Origin: an uncultured Collinsella sp.
Lineage (GTDB): Bacteria; Actinomycetota; Coriobacteriia; Coriobacteriales; Coriobacteriaceae
Length of the DNA: 26,081 bases
NCBI GenBank assembly: GCA_902467875.1
Contig: CABQWP010000025.1
Location: forward strand, 1-26,081
Direction: 5' to 3'
The notes below the pieces were generated by a model. It was not told the DNA's origin, did not search any database, and worked only from the letters and a program-made list of their open reading frames with translations. Below are positions 1 to 7,945 of the stretch, one piece after another; the first letter of the stretch is position 1; every line of letters starts with the position of its first letter. A program made the position numbers and the translations under genes.

Positions 1-1
1 G

Positions 2-1266
2 GACGCGTTGCACGTGCAGCTTGCCGACGAGGCGTATTGCATCGGCGGCCCGCGTCTTGCCGAGAGCTACCTCAACGACGATGCCGTGCTCACCTGTGCC
101 GTAAAGTCGGGAGCTAAGGCAATTCATCCCGGCTATGGCTTTTTCTCCGAGAAGGCGAGCTTCGTGCGAGACTGCGACAAGTATGGCCTGGCGTTTGTCG
201 GTCCTTCGGCCGAGGTGATCGACAGCATGGGCGACAAGGACGCCGCACGTCGAACGGCTGCCGCGGCGGGCGTGCCCATCGTTCCGGGCTGCGATTTGCT
301 CAAAAGCCCCGAGGAGGCAACGGCCGAGGCCGAACGCATTGGCTGCCCCGTGCTTATTAAGGCGCGTGCCGGTGGTGGCGGTCGCGGCATTCGCAAGGTC
401 GAGCGCGTGGAAGATGCGGCAAAGGCGTTTATCGAGGCGCGTGCCGAGGGCGAGGCCGTTTTTGGCGACGGCGAGTGCTACATGGAGAAGTTTGTCGCGC
501 CGGCGCACCACGTCGAGGTGCAGATTATGGCCGATAAGCAGGGCCATGTGTTTTCGCTTGGCGAGCGTGAGTGCTCGGTGCAGCGCCGCAACCAAAAGCT
601 GATCGAGGAGAGCCCCGCGCCGTGCCTCGACGGACACGACGACATTCGTGCTCGCATGCACAAGGCAGCGCGTGACCTGGCTCGTGCCGTCGGCTACGAA
701 GGAGCCGGTACCATCGAGTTCCTGTATTCGGACGACGGCAATTTCTACTTTATGGAAATGAACACGCGCTTGCAGGTGGAGCATCCGGTTACGGAGTTTG
801 TGACCGATACCGACCTGGTCAAGTGGCAGCTGGGCGGGGGCGGGGCGCGCCCCCCCCCCCGCATCTTGCGGCAGCCGGCCAGCCTCTGCCCTTTGAGCAG
901 GAGGACATGCCGGTCCGCAACCACGCCATGGAGTGCCGCATCAATGCCGAGACGCCGGACTTTCTGCCGTCATGCGGAACGGTCACCGCGTTGCGTGTGC
1001 CGGGTGGTCCGCGCGTGCGCTGGGATTCCGCCATGTTTACCGGTGCGAAAGTCCCGCCGTACTACGATTCCATGCTCGGCAAGCTCATCGTGTGTGCGCC
1101 CACGCGTGATGGAGCCATTCGCAAGATGCGCTCGGCCCTGGGCGAGCTCGTGATTGAGGGCGTGCGCGAAAACAGCGAGCTTCAGCTCGACGTACTGGCA
1201 AACGACGAGTTCTTGTCGGGCATGTACCACACCGATCTGATGGGGCATCTCTATGCTGATGAATAG
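2..1266 (+). CDS. accC: Biotin carboxylase subunit of acetyl-CoA carboxylase (5' partial, frame broken)
   Basis: ATP-dependent carboxylation of the biotin carrier protein, first half-reaction of malonyl-CoA synthesis for fatty acids; cytosolic. The window begins inside the gene, about 40 residues in; the first visible residues are DALHVQLADEA. ATP-grasp features are clear: HPGYGFFSE, a glycine-rich loop KARAGGGGRGIRKV (about residue 120 of the visible part) and MNTRLQVEHPVTE (about residue 255). After DLVKWQL the frame is interrupted: 833-859 is a 27-nt run of G and C only, and two extra bases at 866-867 shift the frame. From 868 the next frame continues family sequence (AAAGQPLPFEQEDMPVRNHAMECRINAE) to a TAG at 1264-1266. 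The gene therefore reads as frame 2 up to about 865 and frame 1 after it. Either a sequence or assembly error or a real lesion; an essential role makes error more likely. It overlaps the next gene by 14 nt. accB would be expected upstream, outside the window. Confidence 0.88.
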
Positions 1267-2977
1267 AAAAGCGAAGACGGTTAACGTCCTCGAGGGACCG
1301 ATAACCGAGTCGTGCGCCGAGTTTCCCGCGCGCCACGTGTTTATCAAGTGCCCGGAGTGCCGCCGCGTGATCGATGAGGCACGCCTGCACGACAACCTCG
1401 AGGTCTGCCCTCGTTGCGGCAAACACTTTCGCGTGAGCGGTCGCGCGCGCATGCGCATGACGGTCGACGAGGGCACGTTTGAGGAATGGGATGCCAATCT
1501 GGCGTCGGAGGACTTCCTCTCGTTTCCCGGCTATGCCGACAAGCTCAAGAGCGTAAGCGAGCGTTCGGGCGAGCGCGATGCCGTTGTGTGCGGCAGGGGC
1601 AAAATCTGCGGTTGCGATACCGCGCTCTTCTTTATGGACGCCAACTTTATGATGGGCTCGATGGGTTCCGTGGTGGGCGAGAAGATCTGTCGCGCATTTG
1701 AGCGCGCGACCGAGCTGGGATTGCCGGTTGTCGGCTTTGCCGTTTCGGGCGGTGCGCGCATGCAAGAGGGCGTGACATCGCTTATGCAGATGGCCAAGAT
1801 TTCTGCGGCGGTTAGGCGCCACAGCGAGGCGGGCGGCCTGTATATCACGGTGCTCACCGACCCCACGACCGGAGGCGTAACCGCGAGCTTCGCCATGGAG
1901 GGCGACATTATCCTGGCCGAGCCCGATGCCCTGACGGCATTTGCCGGCCCGCGCGTGATCGAGCAGAACATGCACAAGCGTCTGCCCAAGGGATTCCAGC
2001 GCTCCGAGTTTTTGCTGGAGCACGGCTTTTGCGATGCCGTTGTTCCGCGTGGCGAGATTGCGCTCACGGTGGGCGAGCTGCTGGCACTGCACGAAGGGCA
2101 CGCGCCCGGCCTGGGGGCACCACATGAGATCGTGCATACGGGTCGCCGCGGCAAAAAGCTGGGACACTTGTTTAAGCGCTCGGCGGCGCCCAAAACCGCG
2201 CTCGAGATTGTCAAGCAGACCCGCTCGGCAGATCGTGCCACGGCGGGTGAGATGATCTCGCTGGGCCTGGATGGATTTGTGGAGCTGCACGGCGACCGTT
2301 ACTTTGGCGACGACGCCGCTGTGGTGGCTGGCATTGGCTGGAAAGACGGACGCCCCGTAACGGTCGTCGCCATCGAGCGCGGCACCACGACCAAAGAGCG
2401 TATGCGCCGCGACTTTGGCATGGCACATCCCGAGGGCTACCGCAAAGCGCGTCGCCTGATGCGCCAGGCCGAAAAGTTTGGTCGACCGGTTCTGTGCCTG
2501 GTCGATACTTCGGGCGCGTTTTGCGGCATCGGTGCCGAGGAGCGTGGCCAGGGCGAGGCGATTGCCCAGAATCTCATGGAGATGAGCGGCCTTAAGACGC
2601 CGATTGTCTCGGTGGTGACAGGCGAGGGCGGCTCTGGTGGCGCGTTGGCGCTGTCCGTGGCCGACCGCATCCTGATGCTCTCGAGCTCGGCCTATTCGGT
2701 CGTGAGCCCCGAGGCCTGTGCGTCGATCCTGTGGAAGGATACCGAGCGCGCGAATGAGGCCGCCGAGGCGCTGAAGCTCACGGCCCCCGATCTGTTGGCG
2801 CTTGGCATCATCGACGGCATTGTCGACGATAGGGGCCTGTCGCATGAGGAGATCGCCGGCGCCGTCATGTCCTCGGCATTTGATGCCTTCGATACGCTTG
2901 GGCGGCTCGACGACGCGACCCTCACAAACCTCCGCTACGAAAAGTACCGCGCAATCGGTCGGTACAGCACGATGTAA
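1253..2977 (+). CDS. accDA: Fused acetyl-CoA carboxylase carboxyltransferase, beta (AccD) + alpha (AccA) in one chain
   Basis: Carboxyltransferase half of acetyl-CoA carboxylase: moves the carboxyl group from biotin to acetyl-CoA, giving malonyl-CoA. The 574-residue chain begins with the AccD zinc ribbon, C33-P-E-C36 and C52-P-R-C55, followed by the beta crotonase-like domain (SGGARMQEG, TDPTTGGVTASFAM) to about residue 290. After a short linker the AccA domain follows (ELHGDRYFGDD, IERGTTTKERMRRDFGMAHPEGYRKA, GEGGSGGALALSVADR, SPEACASILW) to the C-terminus. Separate AccD and AccA are each about 300 residues, so the fusion has lost little, mainly the N-terminal helices of AccA. The start ATG lies inside the accC end; a second in-frame ATG is at 1259. 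The ribosome-binding site is weak, consistent with translational coupling to accC. Fused AccDA chains are known in several Gram-positive lineages. Confidence 0.95.
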   Translation: MLMNRKAKTVNVLEGPITESCAEFPARHVFIKCPECRRVIDEARLHDNLEVCPRCGKHFRVSGRARMRMTVDEGTFEEWDANLASEDFLSFPGYADKLKSVSERSGERDAVVCGRGKICGCDTALFFMDANFMMGSMGSVVGEKICRAFERATELGLPVVGFAVSGGARMQEGVTSLMQMAKISAAVRRHSEAGGLYITVLTDPTTGGVTASFAMEGDIILAEPDALTAFAGPRVIEQNMHKRLPKGFQRSEFLLEHGFCDAVVPRGEIALTVGELLALHEGHAPGLGAPHEIVHTGRRGKKLGHLFKRSAAPKTALEIVKQTRSADRATAGEMISLGLDGFVELHGDRYFGDDAAVVAGIGWKDGRPVTVVAIERGTTTKERMRRDFGMAHPEGYRKARRLMRQAEKFGRPVLCLVDTSGAFCGIGAEERGQGEAIAQNLMEMSGLKTPIVSVVTGEGGSGGALALSVADRILMLSSSAYSVVSPEACASILWKDTERANEAAEALKLTAPDLLALGIIDGIVDDRGLSHEEIAGAVMSSAFDAFDTLGRLDDATLTNLRYEKYRAIGRYSTM

Positions 2978-2993
2978 CAAGGGGACAGTCCGC

Positions 2994-4232
2994 ATGTCAC
3001 ATTGGGAAAGGGTTCCTGTGTCACAAGTTTCTAACACCTCGTTTACAACGACGGTTTCATCAAACGCCATGGCCGTGGTGGACTATCTGTCCAAAAGCAT
3101 GATGTCGGCGCTGCCGTTTATTGTCTGCGCGGCGTTGTTCCGCACCGTCGCCGTCATTATGGGCGAAGGCATGCTGGGCCTATGGTCTGCCGATTCCGAA
3201 ATCTATCGCCTGTTCTACAGTTGGCTCTATAACGCCGGCTACTACTTTTTGCCCATTTATCTTGGTTGGGCGGCTGCCCGCCAGCTCGGTTGCTCGGAGC
3301 AGCTGGGCATGATGCTGGGCGGCGTATTGATTGCGCCCGATCTGCTTAAGCTCGTCGATGCCGCACCGACGACGGGGGCATCGATGACTTCCGTGTATGG
3401 CCTGCTTCCCGCGCCGGTCAACGATTACACGACGACCGTTATTCCGGTTCTCATCTCGGTGCCCGTGCTATGGCGAGTGGAGTGTTTCTTTAAGCGCGTT
3501 ATCCCCCAGGCCGTGGCGTTTTCGTTCGTTCCGTTTGCAACCATGCTCGTCATGGTTCCGGTATCCCTGTGTATCACGGCGCCGGCGGGCAGCTATCTGG
3601 GAATGTTGCTGGGCCAGCTTATGTTTATGCTTGGCAATTCCGGTGGCATCGTGTCACTGCTCACGCTCATGGGGCTTGCCGCGGGTTGGGAGTTCCTAAA
3701 GATCGCGGGCGTCAGCAACGTTGTCCTATCGCTTGCCTACGCGCAGTTTATGAGTGTGGGAACGGATTCGTGCATTCTGATCGCTGCGACGATGGCGACG
3801 TTCGCCGTTTGGGGCATGCCCTTTGGCGCGTCGCTCCGCGTTGCGGATAAGGATGAGAAGACACTCATGCTGGGTTATTCGATCTCGGGTGTTCTTGGCG
3901 GCGTAAGCGAGCCGGCGCTGTACGGTTGCGGCTTTAAATATGGCAGGTGCCTGACGTGCATGGCCATTGGCGGCGCCGTCGGAGGCCTTGTTGCGGCCGT
4001 GGGCCACGTTACGGCCTATACCATCGGCATGACGAATGTCCTCATGGTCATTGGCTTTGCCACGGGCGGCATTTCGAACCTGCTGTGGTGCTGCGCAGCC
4101 GGCGGCACGGCATTTGCGGTGTCTGCGGCGCTGAGCTACTGCTTTGGCGTGGTGCCGGCGAAGGGGCGGGCGACGGGGGACGGAGCCGATTCGCCCGAAA
4201 CAGTGGCGAGCGCTGCTGAAGTAAGCGCATAA
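2994..4232 (+). CDS. Orphan PTS EIIC permease, glucose/beta-glucoside superfamily
   Basis: Membrane channel component of a sugar phosphotransferase system. The roughly 410-residue chain is almost wholly hydrophobic, with about ten membrane segments. The motif GVLGGVSEPALYG (about 290-302) matches the conserved G-[IV]-[ST]-EP-[AI] region of the EIIC of the glucose/beta-glucoside group. There is no EIIB cysteine domain or EIIA domain in the chain or next to it, so phosphotransfer partners must be encoded elsewhere, or the protein works differently. The start is uncertain. ATG 2994 has AAGGGG nine bases upstream, but that sequence is part of a GGGGACAG-type dispersed repeat. GTG 3018 has GGAAAGG five bases upstream; ATG 3069 is the last start before the first membrane segment. 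It lies 16 nt after accDA and so may be co-transcribed with it. A terminator follows. The substrate cannot be assigned. Confidence 0.85.
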   Translation: MSHWERVPVSQVSNTSFTTTVSSNAMAVVDYLSKSMMSALPFIVCAALFRTVAVIMGEGMLGLWSADSEIYRLFYSWLYNAGYYFLPIYLGWAAARQLGCSEQLGMMLGGVLIAPDLLKLVDAAPTTGASMTSVYGLLPAPVNDYTTTVIPVLISVPVLWRVECFFKRVIPQAVAFSFVPFATMLVMVPVSLCITAPAGSYLGMLLGQLMFMLGNSGGIVSLLTLMGLAAGWEFLKIAGVSNVVLSLAYAQFMSVGTDSCILIAATMATFAVWGMPFGASLRVADKDEKTLMLGYSISGVLGGVSEPALYGCGFKYGRCLTCMAIGGAVGGLVAAVGHVTAYTIGMTNVLMVIGFATGGISNLLWCCAAGGTAFAVSAALSYCFGVVPAKGRATGDGADSPETVASAAEVSA

Positions 4233-4239
4233 ACCTGTG

Positions 4240-4264
4240 CGACAAAAGGACGATCCCTTTGTCG
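4240..4264. repeat. Short inverted repeat after the EIIC gene
   Basis: CGACAAA (4240-4246) is answered by TTTGTCG (4258-4264), with AGG/CCC partly continuing the stem. It lies between the EIIC stop codon and the main terminator and resembles the TTTGTC-containing intergenic repeats seen elsewhere in the window. It may be only a repeat remnant. Confidence 0.4.
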
Positions 4265-4270
4265 TGTTCC

Positions 4271-4303
4271 AAGGCCGCGGCCCGTGTGGGCTGCGGCCTT
4301 TTT
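4271..4303 (+). terminator. Rho-independent terminator of the acc/EIIC unit
   Basis: AAGGCCGCGGCCC pairs with GGGCTGCGGCCTT over 13 bp with one G-U pair, around a GTGT loop, and is followed by a T run. It lies 38 nt after the EIIC stop codon. Confidence 0.88.
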
Positions 4304-4376
4304 GTATCTGGGGGACAAAGTGGCTACACTACAATCCGGTCAAGCAATAGATATATAAGTAGTACCGTGGGGGCGG

Positions 4377-5537
4377 ATGCAGATGGTCGAGTGGATTGTT
4401 AAGCGCGCGCAGGGCGATCGTGCGCGTGTGGGCACGTTAGCGGGCATGGTGTGTATTGTCGCCAATGTGGCGCTTTGTGCTGCAAAGGGTGCCATTGGTG
4501 TGGTTTCGGGATCGGTTTCGATTGTGGCGGATGCCATGAACAACCTGTCCGATGCCAGCTCGAATATCGTGAGCGTGCTGGGCTTTAAGCTGGCGAGCAA
4601 GCCGGCCGACCCCGAGCATCCTTACGGCCACGGTCGCTACGAGTATCTCTCGGGTCTGGTCGTGGCGGCGCTCGTGCTGCTGATTGGCGTTGAACTGGTG
4701 AAGTCCTCGGTCGAGCGCGTCATCCACCCCGAACCTGTCGAGTTCTCGCTTGCCCTGGTGGCAGTTCTAGTGCTTTCGATGGTCGTAAAGCTCTGGATGG
4801 CGGCCCTCAACCAAAAGCTCGGCGATCGCATTGAGTCCGAGACGCTGCATGCGACCGCGCAGGATTCCAAGAACGATGTTCTTGCCACGGGCGCCGTTCT
4901 GGCGTGCGCAATTGTTTCGCAGGTGACGGGCATCAACCTTGACGCTTGGGTCGGCCTTGCCGTTGGTGCCTATATTGGCTGGAGCGGTTTTGAACTCATC
5001 CAGGATACGGTGAGCCCGCTTTTGGGCCAGACGCCCGATCCTAAGCTCGTCGAGCACATTCGAGACAAGATCATGAGCTACCCCGGCGTTTTGGGCGTTC
5101 ACGATTTGATGGTTCACGACTACGGTCCGGGCAGAAAGTTCGCAAGCGCTCACGCCGAGATGGCGGCCGAGGCCAGCCCGCTGGAAAGTCACGACACGCT
5201 CGATAACATCGAGCAGTCGTTTAGGAACGAAGACGGCATGATTGTCACACTTCACTACGACCCCATCGTGACCGACGATCCAAAGGTGGCGAGCATGCGC
5301 TTGCGCATTCACGCCATGGCTCAGGAGATCGATAACCGCCTCTCGATTCATGACCTACGCTGTGTGCCGGGTCCTACGCACACCAACGTGATCTTTGACT
5401 GCGTGCGTCCCTCGGATCTGCAGATGAGTGCCGAAGACTTAAAGCACGCGCTGGCACAACGGGTCGAATCGGAATATCCCAAGTCGATTGCCAAGATTAC
5501 GATCGACGAAGACTACGTAGGGCATACCCACGAGTAA
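4377..5537 (+). CDS. Cation diffusion facilitator (CDF) family metal efflux transporter
   Basis: Proton-coupled export of a divalent metal (zinc, iron, manganese or similar) from the cytosol; inner-membrane homodimer. The 386-residue protein has the six-helix CDF core in residues 20-215. Helix 2 carries D52-A-M-N-N56-L-S-D59 and helix 5 carries D163-S-K-N-D167, aligning with the binding-site Asp/His positions of FieF-type carriers; one helix-2 Asp is replaced by Asn. HPYGHGRYEYLS (81-92) is the typical loop. A cytosolic dimerisation domain starts near 220 (SYPGVLGVHDLMVHDYGP), and a C-terminal extension of roughly 80-90 residues makes it longer than FieF (300). The start ATG follows GGGGGCGG; a second ATG lies six bases on. 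The replaced binding residue makes the metal uncertain. It lies 39 nt before the phosphatase gene. Confidence 0.92.
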   Translation: MQMVEWIVKRAQGDRARVGTLAGMVCIVANVALCAAKGAIGVVSGSVSIVADAMNNLSDASSNIVSVLGFKLASKPADPEHPYGHGRYEYLSGLVVAALVLLIGVELVKSSVERVIHPEPVEFSLALVAVLVLSMVVKLWMAALNQKLGDRIESETLHATAQDSKNDVLATGAVLACAIVSQVTGINLDAWVGLAVGAYIGWSGFELIQDTVSPLLGQTPDPKLVEHIRDKIMSYPGVLGVHDLMVHDYGPGRKFASAHAEMAAEASPLESHDTLDNIEQSFRNEDGMIVTLHYDPIVTDDPKVASMRLRIHAMAQEIDNRLSIHDLRCVPGPTHTNVIFDCVRPSDLQMSAEDLKHALAQRVESEYPKSIAKITIDEDYVGHTHE

Positions 5538-5576
5538 GGCTGTGCCGGCAAAGCAGGTTATGCAGAAGGGGAGAGC

Positions 5577-6203
5577 ATGAAGAAGCTGTATCTACTCCGC
5601 CACGGTCAGACGGAGTTCAACGTCAAAAAACTGGTCCAGGGCCGCTGCGATTCACCGCTGACCGACCTGGGCCGCAAACAAGCGGGAATGGCAGCCGCAT
5701 GGCTCAAGGGCCACGACGTTGTCCCCGACAAAGTGGTCTCTTCGCCCTTAGGCCGAGCCATGGACACTGCTCAGCTCGTCGCTACCGAACTCCTCGGCCC
5801 GGACGCAGCAGTCGAGCCCTGCGAAGGCATCATCGAGCGCTGCTACGGCACCTTCGAAGAGGGCCCACACGACGCGCTACCCACCGACGTCTGGGATCCG
5901 GGCGAGGACTTGGTCCCTTACGGAGGAGAAGGAAGCCAGGCGCTGCAAGAACGCATGGTGGACACTCTCACCAATATCATGGGCTCCGAGGGCATCGAAA
6001 CCCTTCTAGCAGTAAGCCACGGCAGCGCCAGCCGCCAATTTATCAAGGCCGCAGCCCCAGAGGGCTTCGAGCTCCCAACAAAACTCCCCAACTGCGCCAT
6101 CATGATCTTCGATTTCGATGAGGCAAAGCCACAAGCAGAAGGCGAACCGTCTCAATGCAAGTTCACCCTCCAGCAAATAGTGGACCCCCAACAAAGTAAT
6201 TAG
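5577..6203 (+). CDS. Histidine phosphatase family protein (phosphoglycerate mutase-like)
   Basis: Cytosolic phosphatase or mutase that forms a phosphohistidine intermediate. The 208-residue chain starts with YLLRHGQTEFN: R8-H9-G10 is the catalytic RHG, with H9 the nucleophile. SSPLGRAMDTA (55-65) gives the second phosphate-binding arginine, IIERCYGTFE contains the acid/base Glu region, and VSHGSASR provides the second catalytic His (H148). These are the hallmarks of the branch containing PhoE, CobC and GpmB; sequence alone does not fix the substrate. GAAGGGGAG sits six bases before the ATG. Possibly co-transcribed with the CDF gene (39-nt gap). No classical terminator follows; instead there is a very long hairpin at 6248-6384. 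Confidence 0.93.
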   Translation: MKKLYLLRHGQTEFNVKKLVQGRCDSPLTDLGRKQAGMAAAWLKGHDVVPDKVVSSPLGRAMDTAQLVATELLGPDAAVEPCEGIIERCYGTFEEGPHDALPTDVWDPGEDLVPYGGEGSQALQERMVDTLTNIMGSEGIETLLAVSHGSASRQFIKAAAPEGFELPTKLPNCAIMIFDFDEAKPQAEGEPSQCKFTLQQIVDPQQSN

Positions 6204-6247
6204 CTGAGCGAGCAGAGTTAAGCAGACATCAACGTGTCGTCTCCCGA

Positions 6248-6384
6248 GCTTGGCAGAGGGGCGGCGAAATATATTAAGTTTGTCGCGAGTTCCGCACGCA
6301 AAGGAAAGCACTTAATGTGCTTTCCGTCTTGCGCAGGACTGTAGAGCAGCAAACTTAATATATTTCGCCGCCCCTCTGCCAAGC
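6248..6384. repeat. Long perfect inverted repeat (35-bp arms) enclosing a second hairpin
   Basis: Bases 6248-6282 are the exact reverse complement of 6350-6384. The arms read GCTTGGCAGAGGGGCGGCG then AT-rich AAATATATTAAGTTTG. The 67-nt centre folds again: CGCAA/TTGCG (6297-6301, 6329-6333) and GGAAAGCAC/GTGCTTTCC (6303-6311, 6317-6325) around a TTAAT loop. Partial pairing continues outward (CGTG at 6233-6236 with CACG at 6396-6399). There is no T run and no open reading frame. It could be a MITE-like non-autonomous element, a palindromic intergenic repeat or a structured RNA. Confidence 0.85.
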
Positions 6385-6441
6385 CCAGGCGACTCCACGC
6401 ACTTTACCTGCGTAAACAATGTGAGTGAAATATGAATCTCG

Positions 6442-6468
6442 ATGGATACGCCCGCAGCCGTGTATACT
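6442..6468 (+). promoter_or_regulatory. Promoter-like element of the rplC operon, shared with rplB
   Basis: A -10-like TATACT lies at 6463-6468. The 26 nt at 6442-6467 match 8307-8332 upstream of rplB at 23 positions, including the spacer ACGCCCG-N-A-R-CCGTG, which is more than promoter hexamers alone would need. No good -35 hexamer is visible. A start near 6475 would give a leader of about 180 nt. ATACG/CGTGT within the block can pair as a short dyad. Confidence 0.5.
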
Positions 6469-6501
6469 AAACAGCTGTGTGAAACCAGGGGAGTATTCTG
6501 G

Positions 6502-6657
6502 CTGGACAAAATGCCTGCTTAATAGGGTTGTCAGGTAGTCCGGGCGAAATACAAGGCTGGGGAGCACGTCGTGTAAGTAGTGGTCCTCTAGGGGCGTACG
6601 CTCGGTGGTGTACGCATTGTCCCAAGACCACGCGAGAGTTGGGATCATATCTTGATC
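6502..6657 (+). promoter_or_regulatory. Structured 5' leader of the rplC-rplD-rplW operon
   Basis: Two stable folds precede rplC. Fold A: CTGGAC/GTCCGG (6502-6507, 6538-6543) with inner CCTG/CAGG (6514-6517, 6532-6535). Fold B: GTGGTC/GACCAC (6580-6585, 6626-6631), then GGG/CCC (6591-6593, 6621-6623), then GCGTAC/GTACGC (6594-6599, 6610-6615). A third small dyad, GATCA/TGATC (6643-6647, 6653-6657), overlaps the presumed start codon. Known precedent: the E. coli S10 operon leader binds L4 for autoregulation. Whether this leader does so is inference. Confidence 0.5.
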
Positions 6658-7272
6658 AGCATGATTCTCGGCCGCAAGATTGGCATGACCCAGGTTTGGG
6701 ACGAGGACGACAACGTCGTTCCCGTCACGGTCATCCAGGCTGGCCCCTGCGCTGTCTCGCAGGTTAAAACTCAGGCAACCGACGGCTATGATGCCGTCCA
6801 GATCGGTTTCGGCGACATCAAGGCCAAGAACGTGAACAAGCCCATGGCTGGTCACTTCGCCAAGGCTGGCGTCGAGCCTGTCCGCTTCCTTCGTGAGGTC
6901 CGCGTCGAGAACGGCGAGGAGCACAAGGTCGGCGAGGTCGTCACCGTCGCTGATTTCGCTGATGTCGAGAAGGTCGACGTCATCGGTACCTCCAAGGGTA
7001 AGGGCTTCCAGGGTCGCATCAAGCGCTGGGGTCAGCGCCGCGGTCCTATGACGCATGGTTCTCACTTCCAGCGTCACCCCGGTTCTATCGGTCAGTGCGC
7101 CTATCCTGCGCGCGTCCTCAAGGGCGTCAAGATGGCCGGTCACATGGGTAACGAGCGCGTTACCGTCAAGAACCTTTCCGTTGTCCGCATCGATGCCGAG
7201 CAGAACCTCATCTTGGTCAAGGGCGCTGTCCCGGGTGCCAAGAATGGTCTCGTCGCCATCCGTATGGCCTAA
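6652..7272 (+). CDS. rplC: 50S ribosomal protein L3
   Basis: Early-assembling large-subunit protein that reaches toward the peptidyl transferase centre. The 206-residue chain opens with MISMILGRKIGMTQVWDE and has the family motif GxxKGKGFQGRIKRWGQRRGPMTHGSHFQRHPGS-like stretch (seen as KGKGFQGRIKRWG then GPMTHGSHFQRHPGSIG) and GRHMGxE-like AGHMGNERVTVKNL. Start: TTG 6652 has GGGA seven bases upstream, while the in-frame ATG 6661 has no ribosome-binding site at suitable distance, so TTG is preferred but not certain. It is the first gene of its operon here; the usual preceding rpsJ (S10) is absent. The 46-nt gap to rplD holds an AAGGAGA site. Confidence 0.97.
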   Translation: MISMILGRKIGMTQVWDEDDNVVPVTVIQAGPCAVSQVKTQATDGYDAVQIGFGDIKAKNVNKPMAGHFAKAGVEPVRFLREVRVENGEEHKVGEVVTVADFADVEKVDVIGTSKGKGFQGRIKRWGQRRGPMTHGSHFQRHPGSIGQCAYPARVLKGVKMAGHMGNERVTVKNLSVVRIDAEQNLILVKGAVPGAKNGLVAIRMA

Positions 7273-7318
7273 GGGCCCAGCCCATTTAGCCCAGCGTCAT
7301 ACCAAGGAGAACACTTAA

Positions 7319-7945
7319 ATGGCAAAGTTTGAAGTAAAGAACAGCGAGGGCAAGAAGGTCGCCGAGGCCGAGCTCGCCGCTGAGGTGTACGGCATCGAGC
7401 CGAACATCCACGTTATGCACCACATCGTCAAGTGCCAGATGGCCTCTTGGCGTCAGGGCACCCAGTCCGCTAAGGGCCGCTCTGAGGTTTCCGGTGGCGG
7501 CAAGAAGCCTTGGCGTCAGAAGGGCACCGGCCGTGCCCGCCAGGGCTCCATCCGTGCTGCCCAGTGGCGTCACGGTGGCGTTGTCTTCGCCCCCAAGCCC
7601 CGTTCCTACGCTAAGCGTATGAACAACAAGGAGGTCAAGCTGGCTATGCGCTCCGCGCTGTCCGCCAAGCTGGCCGATGGCGAGCTCGTGCTCGTCGACG
7701 ACTACGGCTTCGAGAAGCCTTCCACCAAGGCTGCCGTTGCCATGCTCAAGGCTCTCGGCCTTGAGGGCAAGCGTCTGACCATCATCGTTCGCGATGAGGA
7801 CGTCAACGCCTACCTGTCGTTCCGCAACATTCCCAAGACGTTCATCATCACCGCCGACGAGGCCAACACCTACGATCTCGTCAACAACAACGCTGTGCTG
7901 ATGCCCGCCGACATCGCCGCTCACTTCGGGGAGGTGCTTGCATAA
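7319..7945 (+). CDS. rplD: 50S ribosomal protein L4
   Basis: Large-subunit protein lining the exit tunnel, and in E. coli also the repressor of the S10 operon. The 208-residue chain carries the family core GGGKKPWRQKGTGRARQG and SIRAAQWRHGGVVFAPKPRSY at residues 60-100 (the extended tunnel loop), and a normal C-terminal globular domain (NIPKTFIITADEANTYDLV). AAGGAGA lies eight bases before the ATG. The stop codon directly abuts the rplW start. If autoregulation exists here, the structured leader at 6502-6657 is the obvious target; that is inference. Confidence 0.98.
   Translation: MAKFEVKNSEGKKVAEAELAAEVYGIEPNIHVMHHIVKCQMASWRQGTQSAKGRSEVSGGGKKPWRQKGTGRARQGSIRAAQWRHGGVVFAPKPRSYAKRMNNKEVKLAMRSALSAKLADGELVLVDDYGFEKPSTKAAVAMLKALGLEGKRLTIIVRDEDVNAYLSFRNIPKTFIITADEANTYDLVNNNAVLMPADIAAHFGEVLA

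Noticed and set aside
6233..6399. Insertion sequence with target-site duplication
   Set aside because: No transposase frame and no convincing direct repeat at the ends; kept only as an inverted-repeat element.
6400..6651. Hidden or degraded rpsJ before rplC
   Set aside because: All frames were considered; no S10-like segment was seen, and the region folds as a leader instead.
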